60,367 nucleotides of DNA from Staphylococcus equorum (GCF_029531845.1 NZ_JAMBPV010000014.1:1-60367); one strand, 5' to 3'; positions 44,564 to 52,992 are shown, numbered from the stretch's first letter. Numbers and translations: made by a program. Notes: generated from the letters alone by a model not told the origin.

Positions 44564-44576
44564 AGCCGCTGATGAT
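44564..44576 (-). promoter_or_regulatory. Palindrome in the leader of the peptide transcript
   Basis: ATCAGC-C-GCTGAT on the plus strand (about 44561-44573) forms a 6-bp inverted repeat around one base, between the -10 and the SD of the peptide gene. It could be an operator or a leader stem-loop; no regulator is assigned. Confidence 0.35.
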
Positions 44577-44582
44577 ACATTA

Positions 44583-44611
44583 AGCATAACTACTAGCCAT
44601 ATGTAATGCAA
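44583..44611 (-). promoter_or_regulatory. Promoter of the 18-residue peptide gene
   Basis: Minus-strand TTGCAT (44606-44611), 17-nt spacer, TATGCT (44583-44588), about 50 nt upstream of the start codon. Confidence 0.5.
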
Positions 44612-44677
44612 TTAACAAAGCGTTACAATGACGTTACATTTCAGTAAATTCACATACATGAACAGGAGTTTTTAACT

Positions 44678-45718
44678 ATGCAATCAGTAAAATCAGACAT
44701 CTTAACACATCGAGGTTCACACTTTGATTTAGGTGTACAAACAGCACAGTGGATGCAGCAAACACCCTTACTCAAAAATAGAGAGAAAGAATGGAAAAAG
44801 CGTATGCCCCGCTTTGATATCCATATCAAAGAAACATATGACATTTTCCAAACATACGCCCCACAAATTTGGGAAGAAATTAGAGGCATGCAAGAAGTAC
44901 TTAATCTGCCTACTCGTCAAATGATTCTTAATTTTGCGCACTATCGATTCACGCCGTTGAAAAACAGTGGCTGTACGGTCTTTTTAGGTCAGGACTATAT
45001 GGTGCGAAATTATGATTACCATCCTGCCACTTATGATGGTCGTTACTTGCTGTTCCAACCTACTGATGGCGGGTTAGCACAAATAGGCCCTACATCACGC
45101 GTAACTGGAAGAATGGATGGCATGAATGAATCTGGGCTATCCATGGGCTACAACTTCATGCATAGAAAACATCCAGGTGATGGCTTTGTTTGCTATATGG
45201 TGGGCAGACTTATATTGCAATATTGTAAAGATGTATCTGAGGCCATACAATTACTAAAAAAACTTCCGCATAGAAGCTCTTTTAGTTACATTGTCATGGA
45301 CAAACATTTGAATCACGCGATTATCGAGGTTTCTCCACGCTCCGTTGATGTTCGTTACGATCGTACTTGTACAAATCATTTCAAATTATTAACACATGAG
45401 AATAGAAATTTCACAAAAGAATCTAAAGAGCGTTTAAATCGACTTCTTAAAAAAGTACCTACATCACTAGATAAAATGAGTGCATTTGATTTATTCAATA
45501 ATCCGGAATATGAAATTTATAGTAAATTATTCAAAAGCTGGTCCGGGACAATTCATACAAGTATGTATGAACCACAATCATTAACAGCACATATCACTTT
45601 AGGTGAAAATAAAGCACCTACAATGATCGATTTTGGCAAATGGCTCGAAGGTGAATCATTAGACATTACATCAATCTATGGTCAACTTGACACTGATTTA
45701 ACCTTTGCCACTTATTAA
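44678..45718 (+). CDS. C45-family autoproteolytic acyltransferase/hydrolase (Ntn fold)
   Basis: A 346-residue protein of the acyl-CoA:6-aminopenicillanic-acid acyltransferase-like C45 family, related to choloylglycine hydrolases. The predicted N-terminal nucleophile after self-cleavage is C99 (LKNSGCTVFLG). The MVRNYDYHP and GMNESGLSMGYN motifs match the Ntn substrate pocket. Penicillin acylation or bile-salt cleavage is not implied; the native substrate is unknown. It starts behind CAGGAG. It ends before a strong terminator. Confidence 0.84.
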   Translation: MQSVKSDILTHRGSHFDLGVQTAQWMQQTPLLKNREKEWKKRMPRFDIHIKETYDIFQTYAPQIWEEIRGMQEVLNLPTRQMILNFAHYRFTPLKNSGCTVFLGQDYMVRNYDYHPATYDGRYLLFQPTDGGLAQIGPTSRVTGRMDGMNESGLSMGYNFMHRKHPGDGFVCYMVGRLILQYCKDVSEAIQLLKKLPHRSSFSYIVMDKHLNHAIIEVSPRSVDVRYDRTCTNHFKLLTHENRNFTKESKERLNRLLKKVPTSLDKMSAFDLFNNPEYEIYSKLFKSWSGTIHTSMYEPQSLTAHITLGENKAPTMIDFGKWLEGESLDITSIYGQLDTDLTFATY

Positions 45719-45750
45719 TATTCACCGTTTTAAATCATTTATACTATAAA

Positions 45751-45796
45751 AAAGACGAGCCAATTATATAAAAGTATTTGGCTCGTCTTTTTTTTA
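45751..45796 (+). terminator. Terminator of the C45-family gene
   Basis: AAAGACGAGCCAA (45751-45763) pairs with TTGGCTCGTCTTT (45778-45790), followed by a long T run. Confidence 0.85.
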
Positions 45797-45972
45797 AATA
45801 TTATTCGCGTTGGTCAATCTTTGTCCATTAATTTCATTGTTTAATTCTTATACGAAATGGAATAAATCTTTTTTACTAATTCAGTTATATATTCATTTTT
45901 GCGTTTGCCTTTATATAAGTTCAACCAATGAATAATTGTGAATGATTGATTATATTATTTTTGTTTTAAAAA
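45797..45972. other. AT-rich spacer with no recognisable gene
   Basis: Part of a 420-bp gene-free gap between the C45-family gene and the DUF4097 gene. I see no ribosome-binding site with a usable frame. An apparent open frame from 45942 runs through the structured repeat and is treated as chance. Confidence 0.5.
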
Positions 45973-46067
45973 TGGCAGTGATTTGGGCCGAGTCCTGCGG
46001 AAAAAGCGCTAGTCGAAGACTACAGGCTGAGGCTGTGCCCGTGGAAAGCGTGCACAAAAAACTGCCA
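45973..46067. repeat. Structured dispersed repeat, copy B
   Basis: A 95-nt imperfect hairpin bounded by TGGCAGT (45973-45979) and ACTGCCA (46061-46067), with GGGC/GCCC inside. AGACTACAGGCT (46017-46028) and, 18 nt later, AGCGTGCAC match copy A at 21530-21625 in sequence and spacing. The outer stems of the two copies differ but both pair, which points to a selected hairpin. Confidence 0.75.
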
Positions 46068-46139
46068 GTCGACGCTCTGAAGCCAGGAAGTGCGTATTAC
46101 ATGTACTTTCTGGCTTTCTCTATTGATGATTACATAAAA

Positions 46140-46991
46140 TTAATTTATATAAATGTCGCCATGATTTGTATAAAATTCTAAAATCTGTTTTCCTGATCCA
46201 ACCTTATTATCTTCAAAATTGTTATTGATAACTTCAGAAGTTCCATTAGATGGATTCAATTTTAACAACGTATTTTGAGGATCGTCATCATATGACATAA
46301 AAATATCACCATATTCCGTAGAAGCTCTAAAATGTGATGCAATATCCATTCGACTCAAATCAATTTTGCCGTGATCAGCTAATAACACTGACTTTTCAAT
46401 TAATGATTTTTTACTTGTTATACTCGCCTGTTTGGTTTTAATGTTCGCATTAGTAATTTGACTGTGCTTTATATCAATGGGTGAGTTCACACCTCTATAA
46501 TACAGTTTTTCCAATGCTACATGATTGAAAAATACATGTGCTCCACCATTAGCCTTCATTGAAATATGTGCATCTTTTGCATTAATACTATCAATATTTA
46601 TAACATTCGTCTTACTAGATACGTTTAAATGATTTAGTTTTTTGTCTGGCACAGTCACTACCATCTCATCGTCAAACTGTCTGAACGGATTAAAATTCAG
46701 TCCATAATGATCATCTGTATTATCAGTCTCATGAACATGCAATGTCTTGTTTTTATTGGAAATATTAATGTTCTTTTTCCCTTTATAGGTCACTGAAAAT
46801 TTATCACCTTGCTTAACTTGAACTTTACTATTTTGACTATCTATATTTAAACTCTCTATATCTTTATCGTTTACTTCTTTATCAACAGAATTGAGTTGGT
46901 TATTTTGTTTTTCAAATCCAAACCAAGTGACACAAGCTAAAAGAAAGCACACGATAAATAATGTTAAGCCGCTTAAAAATAACTTCTTCAT
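46140..46991 (-). CDS. DUF4097 putative adhesin/toast-rack membrane protein
   Basis: A 283-residue protein with an N-terminal membrane anchor (residues 5-26, LSGLTLFIVCFLLACVTWFGF) and an extracytoplasmic beta-rich domain of repeated short strands (HISMKANGGAHVFFNHV, DIKHSQITNANIKTKQ, GKIDLSRMDIAS, GDIFMSY), typical of DUF4097. LLACVTWF resembles a lipobox but the following residues make a plain anchor as likely. Its start overlaps the DUF1700 gene by 4 nt. Usually such pairs follow a PadR regulator, which I do not see here. Confidence 0.82.
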   Translation of the reverse strand: MKKLFLSGLTLFIVCFLLACVTWFGFEKQNNQLNSVDKEVNDKDIESLNIDSQNSKVQVKQGDKFSVTYKGKKNINISNKNKTLHVHETDNTDDHYGLNFNPFRQFDDEMVVTVPDKKLNHLNVSSKTNVINIDSINAKDAHISMKANGGAHVFFNHVALEKLYYRGVNSPIDIKHSQITNANIKTKQASITSKKSLIEKSVLLADHGKIDLSRMDIASHFRASTEYGDIFMSYDDDPQNTLLKLNPSNGTSEVINNNFEDNKVGSGKQILEFYTNHGDIYIN

Positions 46992-47563
46992 TCGACTGCA
47001 CTTCCTTTAATTGTTTTAATATTCCAACGTAAGTATTTTAAAATCACTCGATAAACCAATTGAGCAAATTTTGCAATAATAACAAATAATAAAATACCTA
47101 ATCCTGTATAGGAAATTGCAAATAAATAGTTACTTATAGCAAAACTAAAATTATCATTAATTATGCCGTTGATAATCAATAATAGCGGACTAAGAGAGAA
47201 AAATAATGCAACAAGTAATAGTACAAACATGAAAATACCAACAAATATCATAGGTATCAAAATAATGATTAATGATAATATGCCCATCCCCAGAGATGCC
47301 ATAATTGCTCTCACAATCGTATTTATATTAGGGCGAAACTCCGCAGATACAATAGCATTTCGAGCCATAAGCTCCTTGCCTATATTTTTAGGAGATTCAA
47401 GAGCACCAATGATTTGATATTCATTTTTCCCTTCACTTTCTTGGTCAAAAAAATATTCCTCATATTCATACATCACTTTATCGCGTTCACTTCTTGATAA
47501 TTTATCTAATTCTTGCTCTAATTCATTTAAAAAAGTGATTTTATCCAAAATATCTACCGCCAT
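46988..47563 (-). CDS. DUF1700/HAAS-domain membrane protein
   Basis: A 191-residue protein. An N-terminal HAAS helical domain (about residues 6-60, LNELEQELDKLSRSERDKVMYEYEEYFFD) is followed by three or four membrane segments from about residue 85. HAAS/DUF1700 proteins pair with DUF4097 proteins and are often controlled by PadR regulators. ATG at 47563 has no good SD; TTG at 47548 (giving MDKITFLNELEQ) aligns better with the family and may be the real start. Function unknown. Confidence 0.82.
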   Translation of the reverse strand: MAVDILDKITFLNELEQELDKLSRSERDKVMYEYEEYFFDQESEGKNEYQIIGALESPKNIGKELMARNAIVSAEFRPNINTIVRAIMASLGMGILSLIIILIPMIFVGIFMFVLLLVALFFSLSPLLLIINGIINDNFSFAISNYLFAISYTGLGILLFVIIAKFAQLVYRVILKYLRWNIKTIKGSAVE

Positions 47564-47596
47564 TCAAACTTAAGATTCGAAGCAAAACGTATATGT

Positions 47597-47641
47597 AAAA
47601 TTAAAAATGACACGCCTTATAGGAATGTCATTTTTAATTTT
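47597..47641 (-). terminator. Terminator of the orphan 167-residue gene
   Basis: A 16-bp perfect stem (47597-47612 with 47626-47641, AAAATTAAAAATGACA and its complement). The A/T-rich ends allow termination in either direction. Confidence 0.82.
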
Positions 47642-48145
47642 TTATTTCTTATATATTTCAATTTTCTTTATTTTATCATGTTTATAAATAATAAATAACT
47701 TCATTTGATTTTTCTTATCTATATATATAATAGCATTAAAGCCTTTTCGCAACTTTTTTTGTTTATAACGTGTTCCTAGTGTCTGTATAACTTTTTCAAC
47801 ATTATTATTGATAGTTCCATTAAAATTCGTTTGTGCTGTAGTATCACTAGTTAAGGTGATACCGGTAAGTTGTGAGTCCTTTTTATTCACCTTGAAAACT
47901 AAGTTAGGATGCTCTCTTTTTGAATAAATACGATGTTTTTTTAAAATCACTTCGTCTTTTTCAACGTATTCATCAAAATTAATTTCAGACCCTATTTTGA
48001 CACAATCAATAGACAGTTTTGATAAATCGGTCGAGTGTTCTTGCTTTATATAGTTAACCACTAACGATGTCCCAATAACCATTGTTATAAACACACAAAA
48101 TATAAGACGTTTATGTAGTCTATGTATTTTCAATGTAGTCACCAC
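47642..48145 (-). CDS. Orphan membrane-anchored or secreted protein
   Basis: A 167-residue protein I do not recognise. It has a basic N-terminus and one hydrophobic segment (LIFCVFITMVIGTSLVVNYI, about 14-33), followed by a Lys-rich beta-type domain with no known motif. The orientation suggests an anchored external domain. The frame opens with GTG-GTG at 48145; TTG at 48133 (MKIHRLHKRL) with GTGGTGA just upstream is a competing start. Its own terminator separates it from the DUF1700 gene. Confidence 0.68.
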   Translation of the reverse strand: MVTTLKIHRLHKRLIFCVFITMVIGTSLVVNYIKQEHSTDLSKLSIDCVKIGSEINFDEYVEKDEVILKKHRIYSKREHPNLVFKVNKKDSQLTGITLTSDTTAQTNFNGTINNNVEKVIQTLGTRYKQKKLRKGFNAIIYIDKKNQMKLFIIYKHDKIKKIEIYKK

Positions 48146-48297
48146 ACTCTACTTTACTTCTTAAATATAGCATAGGCATTTGTTACTTTCATCCCTCAAG
48201 AAATCTTAAAACATATTACTTTTATATGTATTAATAATTTTCTTTCATATTAAAATATTGATATAATAATATCTAATCAATTAAAGGGGGAACTATT

Positions 48298-48858
48298 ATG
48301 ACAAGTTTAGAAACTTATTTCAAAAACAGTCAACCGCTTGATCAATATATTGAAGCTATGACTGAAAACAAAGAGAATTTACTATCAATATATAATTCAT
48401 TCTCAACACCAGAGGATGATAGTCGTCTTGAAAAAATTAAAAGATCTAATTATAGCAAAGTCCTAGTTATCACTGAAGACTGGTGTGGAGATGCTATGAT
48501 GAACGTCCCTATTCTTAAACATATTAGTGAAGCATTAAATATAGAAGCTCGTGTTTTTCATCGTGATGAAAACACTGACTTAATCGATCAATACTTAACA
48601 AATGGTACTGCTAGATCTATACCTATATTTGTATTTTTAAATGATGATTATGAACAACAAACAGTTTGGGGACCGCGTGCAAGACAAGTACAACATTTTG
48701 TAGAGGAAACTCGTGCCAAACTTCCTGCAAAAGATGATCCTACATTTGAAGATAAATCGACTGAATCATATGCAATTATTTCTAATCGCTTTAAAACAGA
48801 CTCACAAATGTGGAAATATGTTTATGATTCAATTCTAGATAAACTAATTATAAATTAA
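48298..48858 (+). CDS. Thioredoxin-fold family protein
   Basis: A 186-residue cytoplasmic thioredoxin-like protein. The active-site position reads WCGDA (residues 62-66) in ITEDWCGDAMMNVPIL, so only one Cys is present instead of CXXC. Its reductase activity is thus doubtful and it may be a monothiol protein. The cis-Pro loop (ARSIPIFVFL) is intact. It starts behind AAAGGGGGAAC and has its own terminator. It is adjacent to pmtD on the opposite strand. Confidence 0.85.
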   Translation: MTSLETYFKNSQPLDQYIEAMTENKENLLSIYNSFSTPEDDSRLEKIKRSNYSKVLVITEDWCGDAMMNVPILKHISEALNIEARVFHRDENTDLIDQYLTNGTARSIPIFVFLNDDYEQQTVWGPRARQVQHFVEETRAKLPAKDDPTFEDKSTESYAIISNRFKTDSQMWKYVYDSILDKLIIN

Positions 48859-48862
48859 TAAA

Positions 48863-48912
48863 AGACGTATGGATTAAGGTGTTATAACCGTTAATTCATA
48901 CGTCTCTTTTTT
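48863..48912 (+). terminator. Terminator of the thioredoxin-like gene
   Basis: AGACGTATGGATTAA (48863-48877) pairs with TTAATTCATACGTCT (48891-48905) with one mismatch, followed by a T run. Confidence 0.82.
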
Positions 48913-48940
48913 TATGACTCAATCTTCGGTTATCTTTATT

Positions 48941-49669
48941 TTAAATATCTTTTTTAGATACATAGAATATATTAACTACAAATAGTACTACAATCGATGC
49001 TGAAGTAATAAACCATTGCCAATTAGAGAATGTGTAATCACCAGTTGTCGTTTTAGAAGTTAAGTAACTAAATGGAATATATTTCAAGGCATCTTGAATA
49101 TTGTCACCAAATTTAGGAATCATAGGTATAAATGGTTCAGCAAATGGAACAAGTAATACTAGGAATATACCTAAAGTAAAAATTAAGGCTGTTTTTGGTA
49201 CAACTAATGAAAATAAATATAATAATAATCCAAAGAATAAATGGAATAGAATGAAGAACCAAAGTAACTCAAAGATTTTATCAACTTTTATATTTTTACC
49301 GTCAACAATTTGTTGTACGATTAATACAAATCCAACAAGTATTGCTGTAATAATTAAGGCAATCAGTATAATTGAAATCACTTTTGCGATAACGTAACCC
49401 ACACGGCTTGACGTTTTATTCATATATAATTGAATCGTACCTTGTGAAATATCACGTGTGATTGTCTTGATTACAAATAGTAAGCCCATAATAGAAAAGA
49501 ACCAACTACCTACTGCAAGTAATATATTGCCGTCTATTTTATCAGTTTGCTGAACAAATAAAACTGTGAATCCAATTAACGGAAGTATTGTTAAGAGTAA
49601 TGCTAAATACGTTAATGGACTTCTAATAATGCTATAAATATCATATTTTACGAGTTGTAAACTATTCAT
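48941..49669 (-). CDS. pmtD: PSM exporter permease PmtD
   Basis: A 242-residue ABC-2-type permease with six membrane segments. It is the last gene of pmtRABCD, the exporter of phenol-soluble modulins in staphylococci, and overlaps the pmtC stop by 1 nt. ITRDISQGTIQLYMNKTSSR near residue 65 is the typical ABC-2 cytoplasmic loop. It pairs with ATPase PmtC. Its role follows from operon identity with the S. aureus system. Confidence 0.9.
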   Translation of the reverse strand: MNSLQLVKYDIYSIIRSPLTYLALLLTILPLIGFTVLFVQQTDKIDGNILLAVGSWFFSIMGLLFVIKTITRDISQGTIQLYMNKTSSRVGYVIAKVISIILIALIITAILVGFVLIVQQIVDGKNIKVDKIFELLWFFILFHLFFGLLLYLFSLVVPKTALIFTLGIFLVLLVPFAEPFIPMIPKFGDNIQDALKYIPFSYLTSKTTTGDYTFSNWQWFITSASIVVLFVVNIFYVSKKDI

Positions 49670-50541
49670 TATTGGCCACCTTTCTGATTAATATTGAAGT
49701 AAGTATCACGTAAAGAACTCTTACGTGTTTCAATAAATTCAGGGAAAACATCGATATTTGATAAACCTTTAAGCACTTTTTGATAACTTGATTGTGCTTT
49801 AATAATAATTTCTCCATTTTCCCTCTTAGATTGAATCACATCGAAATTTTTATTTAAATATTCTAAAGCACTATCGAAATTATTTTGTTCTATAATTAAA
49901 ACTGTAGAATCTGTTGGTGCTCCTTCTTTCATATCAACATCTTGAACAAAATTACCATCACGTAAAAATACTGCTCTATCACAAATTAATTCAATATCCT
50001 CAAGTTTATGACTAGAAATCAAAATTTTCATATCTAGTTCTTGCACAAGTGATTGAATTGTTTTCAATACATCAATTGATCCATCAGGGTCCATACCATT
50101 TGTTGGTTCATCTAAAATGAGGTACTTTGGTTTGTTCATTAATGAAACAGCAATAGCTAACTTTTGTTTCATTCCCATTGAATACTTTTTAACTTTCTTC
50201 TTCACATAAGGTCTCATACCAAAAGCATCAATAATTTGGTTTGCGTATTTTTTATCAAATCCCTCACCTAATACATTTGCAAATAGTTTCAAGTTATATA
50301 AACCTGATTTATTATCGTACAATTTAGGATGTTCAATAAGGTAACCTATATTATCTTTATTACCTACCTTTACTTCGCCTTTATATTTGATAATATTTCC
50401 GTTCATGACTTTCATTAACGTTGTTTTTCCGACACCATTTTTACCAATTAAACCTACGATTTGGCTTTGTCCAAAATCAAAATCGATGTGGTCTAACACA
50501 TTATTACTACCATACGTCTTTGTTATATCTTTTAATTGCAT
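49669..50541 (-). CDS. pmtC: PSM exporter ATPase PmtC
   Basis: A 290-residue ABC ATPase. Walker A is GKNGVGKTTL (from about 33), the signature is YSMGMKQKLAIA and Walker B is YLILDEPTNGMD. The C-terminal region after 220 is a family-specific extension. It partners the PmtD (and PmtB) permeases in exporting amphipathic PSM peptides, an essential function when PSMs are made. It lies 20 nt after pmtB. Confidence 0.92.
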   Translation of the reverse strand: MQLKDITKTYGSNNVLDHIDFDFGQSQIVGLIGKNGVGKTTLMKVMNGNIIKYKGEVKVGNKDNIGYLIEHPKLYDNKSGLYNLKLFANVLGEGFDKKYANQIIDAFGMRPYVKKKVKKYSMGMKQKLAIAVSLMNKPKYLILDEPTNGMDPDGSIDVLKTIQSLVQELDMKILISSHKLEDIELICDRAVFLRDGNFVQDVDMKEGAPTDSTVLIIEQNNFDSALEYLNKNFDVIQSKRENGEIIIKAQSSYQKVLKGLSNIDVFPEFIETRKSSLRDTYFNINQKGGQ

Positions 50542-50561
50542 AAATGCGCCTCCTTTTATTA

Positions 50562-51224
50562 TTAAGTTAATTTTTTATATTGAATGATATAGTTAGCTAT
50601 AAATAAAATAATACTTAAAGTTAAAAATCCATAATTAAAAATAGTTTCAAAATAATTTAATATGCCCAAACTATAATTAAACAATGTACATATTCCAACC
50701 ACAAACAGCACAACTATTACAGGAATTAAAATAACCATCGTAAGTATATAAATTAAATAAGAAATGTAATCAGCTTTTTGTTCTGTGAATTTTTTAAATG
50801 CTATAGGTACCGCAAAGAAATTTACCGCAATATAAGAAAATGGCATTGAAATATTAATATTTATATCACTTGATGATACATTAGAATTCGGCATAGTATA
50901 TAAAGATAAAATCACTGCCCCAATCAATGTAAAAACAATTACTGTTAAATAATTAGCATTTAGTAAAGCCTTTTTAGAAACTGGTAAACTTCCAAAAAAT
51001 TCATAGGCGATTCTGTGACCAAGCTTGCTATTAAAACGGAAAACATGACCCGAATCTAATATAGAAATAAAAAGTAATATCATCGCAACTGCAGAATATA
51101 AAGCATTAGTAAAAATACTATTAGGTATTATGATTAATTGCAGCGGAGAAAACAATAATAAAATTGCATATATTATGATTGTCCATTTACGTAATTTTAA
51201 ATTTCTAATAAGTAAATTTTTCAT
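50562..51224 (-). CDS. pmtB: PSM exporter permease PmtB
   Basis: A 220-residue integral membrane protein with six hydrophobic segments; the first begins KWTIIIYAILLLFSPLQLIII. It fits PmtB of the staphylococcal PSM exporter by position between pmtA and pmtC, size and topology. SD AGATGAAA-type is weak, but the frame follows pmtA by 23 nt. Confidence 0.88.
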   Translation of the reverse strand: MKNLLIRNLKLRKWTIIIYAILLLFSPLQLIIIPNSIFTNALYSAVAMILLFISILDSGHVFRFNSKLGHRIAYEFFGSLPVSKKALLNANYLTVIVFTLIGAVILSLYTMPNSNVSSSDININISMPFSYIAVNFFAVPIAFKKFTEQKADYISYLIYILTMVILIPVIVVLFVVGICTLFNYSLGILNYFETIFNYGFLTLSIILFIANYIIQYKKLT

Positions 51225-51247
51225 CTAATGCCCCCAGTTGTTAAGTT

Positions 51248-52126
51248 TCATAATTTTTTATGTTCAGTCTTCTGGGTTCCTTTTTCAAGGTAAACCATTA
51301 AATCTTCAATCGTTGGCTTAGTTATTGCAATCTTGTTACCAAAAATTTCATCAAATATATTAGCATGTTCTGTAAGTGCGATATATCCTGTTTTATTCTC
51401 TTCTATATAATATGTTAATTGAATCAATTCTTCGTCTAATTGCTGCATATCACCTTTGACCACTTTGAATCTATTCAAAATATCATCTAAAAATTGATTC
51501 AGCACAATTTCACCATCTTTTAAATATACTAAATAATCAGCGATTTTTTCTAAATCAGAAATGATATGAGTGGAAATAAATACTGTTTTCTTTTCATCAA
51601 TGAGTTCTTTTTGAATTACATCCAAAACTTCGTTTCGAACGATTGGATCTAACCCTGACGTTGGCTCATCTAAGATAAATAATTCAGCATGATGACTAAA
51701 AGCAATAGCAATAGACAACTTCATCTTCATACCAGTTGAGAATGTTTTGATTTTCCGCTTATAAGGTAAATCGAATTTTTCAAGATAATATGTAAATATC
51801 TGACGATCCCATGTACTATAAAATGGTGCAACATACTGTTCGATTTTTTGGATATTCCATTTATCATTGAGATACAACTCAGAATAAACGAAACCAATTT
51901 TATTTTTTATAGCTTCAGGGTGCACTTTCATTTTTTGATTAAAGATTAGAACATCGCCATCATCAGGCTCAATTAAATCCATAATCATTCTAATAATGGT
52001 CGTTTTACCAACACCATTCGCACCAATAAATCCAGTTATAAATCCTTGAGGAACACGAAAACTAATATCATTCAACTTGAATTCTTTATACTGATAATCT
52101 ACAGCATTTAATTCGATAGCGTTCAT
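51248..52126 (-). CDS. pmtA: PSM exporter ATPase PmtA
   Basis: A 292-residue ABC ATPase. Walker A is GANGVGKTTI (from about 34), the signature FSTGMKMKLSIA and Walker B LFILDEPTSGLDP. It powers PSM export with PmtB. It overlaps pmtR by 4 nt, so repressor and first ATPase are translationally coupled. The C-terminal extension (210-292) is typical of bacitracin/YtrB-like ATPases. Confidence 0.92.
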   Translation of the reverse strand: MNAIELNAVDYQYKEFKLNDISFRVPQGFITGFIGANGVGKTTIIRMIMDLIEPDDGDVLIFNQKMKVHPEAIKNKIGFVYSELYLNDKWNIQKIEQYVAPFYSTWDRQIFTYYLEKFDLPYKRKIKTFSTGMKMKLSIAIAFSHHAELFILDEPTSGLDPIVRNEVLDVIQKELIDEKKTVFISTHIISDLEKIADYLVYLKDGEIVLNQFLDDILNRFKVVKGDMQQLDEELIQLTYYIEENKTGYIALTEHANIFDEIFGNKIAITKPTIEDLMVYLEKGTQKTEHKKL

Positions 52127-52503
52127 TCATCGTCCTCCTCAAAAATCATTTCTAAGATTTCTTGTAATTCTGAAAGTGGCATGCCTATGGTTTTTGCTTC
52201 TTTGCTTATTGATTTAGCCAATGTTTCAATCACCATAAACTGTTTCTCTTTTAAAATTGAACTATCTTGTTCTTTCACATATGTACCCTTACCTCTAATA
52301 GTAAATACAAAACCATCTTTTTCTAAATCTTCATATGCGCGTTTCGTAGTTATAACGCTAACGCTCAAATCATGTGCTAATTCCCTCATCGAAGGTAAGT
52401 GTTCACCAGGAGCAACGTACCCTTTCAAAATATTTTCTTTGATTTGTTGCTTAATCTGTTCATAGATTGGCTGTTCGCCACTATTTTTCAAAAGTATTTT
52501 CAT
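52123..52503 (-). CDS. pmtR: GntR-family repressor PmtR
   Basis: A 126-residue YtrA-subfamily GntR regulator. The winged helix is residues 10-75 (PIYEQIKQQIKENILKGY, then LAHDLSVSVITTKRAYEDLEKDGF), with a short C-terminal helical dimer region. S. aureus PmtR represses pmtRABCD and releases it when PSMs bind. The open frame extends 99 nt upstream, but ATG at 52503 follows GGGAGGA and gives the S. aureus length; the longer version would read through the operator. Confidence 0.93.
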   Translation of the reverse strand: MKILLKNSGEQPIYEQIKQQIKENILKGYVAPGEHLPSMRELAHDLSVSVITTKRAYEDLEKDGFVFTIRGKGTYVKEQDSSILKEKQFMVIETLAKSISKEAKTIGMPLSELQEILEMIFEEDDE

Positions 52504-52522
52504 GGACGTCCTCCCTTGCAAC

Positions 52523-52562
52523 TGTATATACACAATATATACAATGTATACACACTTGTAAA
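52523..52562 (-). promoter_or_regulatory. pmt promoter and PmtR operator
   Basis: Minus-strand TTTACA (52557-52562), 17-nt spacer, TATATT (52534-52539). The promoter is covered by an inverted repeat, TGTGTATAC ... GTATATACA (52523-52554), differing at one base, with an extra TGTATA unit between. This is the expected position for autorepression by PmtR; the spacer and -10 lie inside the repeat. Confidence 0.72.
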
Positions 52563-52683
52563 GTACAAATTTGTTCAAACGTCTATATAAGTACTCACTC
52601 AAAAAGGATTAATTGACATAAAAAAAGCTATAAGTAAGATTTTGCATATCGCTTCATCTCTCTTACAGCATGTTCAAACAATG

Positions 52684-52869
52684 TTACTTATTTTGCTTGT
52701 CTTTTTTCTTACGCTTATTATTTCGATCAATAAAAGCGCAAACCATAAACATTATTGCAGCAATTAATAATTTAATACCAGAATCTTCGTGGCCAGTAGC
52801 CTGTAAATAATAGCCTACAACGAGTAAGATCATTGCCATTATGACAAATATTTTAGTTAAATGTTTCAC
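52684..52869 (-). CDS. Small two-span membrane protein
   Basis: A 61-residue protein: two hydrophobic segments (FVIMAMILLVVGYYL and IKLLIAAIMFMVCAFI) joined by a short polar turn (QATGHEDSG), then a very basic tail (DRNNKRKKKDKQNK). The frame opens further upstream, but GTG at 52869 has TTTGAGGTG six bases before it. Likely a small hairpin membrane protein; function unknown. It lies alone between pmtR and the toxin-antitoxin locus. Confidence 0.65.
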   Translation of the reverse strand: MKHLTKIFVIMAMILLVVGYYLQATGHEDSGIKLLIAAIMFMVCAFIDRNNKRKKKDKQNK

Positions 52870-52992
52870 TCTCTTCACCTCAAACAATATCATTGTATCA
52901 AACTTTGGCATTAATTTCTAAAACCAATTCATTTCATAAAAATTATCGATGCATATGTAACTATTTCTATGATTCCCATTTAAATATATTGT

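Noticed and set aside
45942..46181. 79-codon plus-strand open frame through hairpin element B
   Set aside because: No SD, poor composition and it spans the structured repeat; the frame is a by-product of that element.
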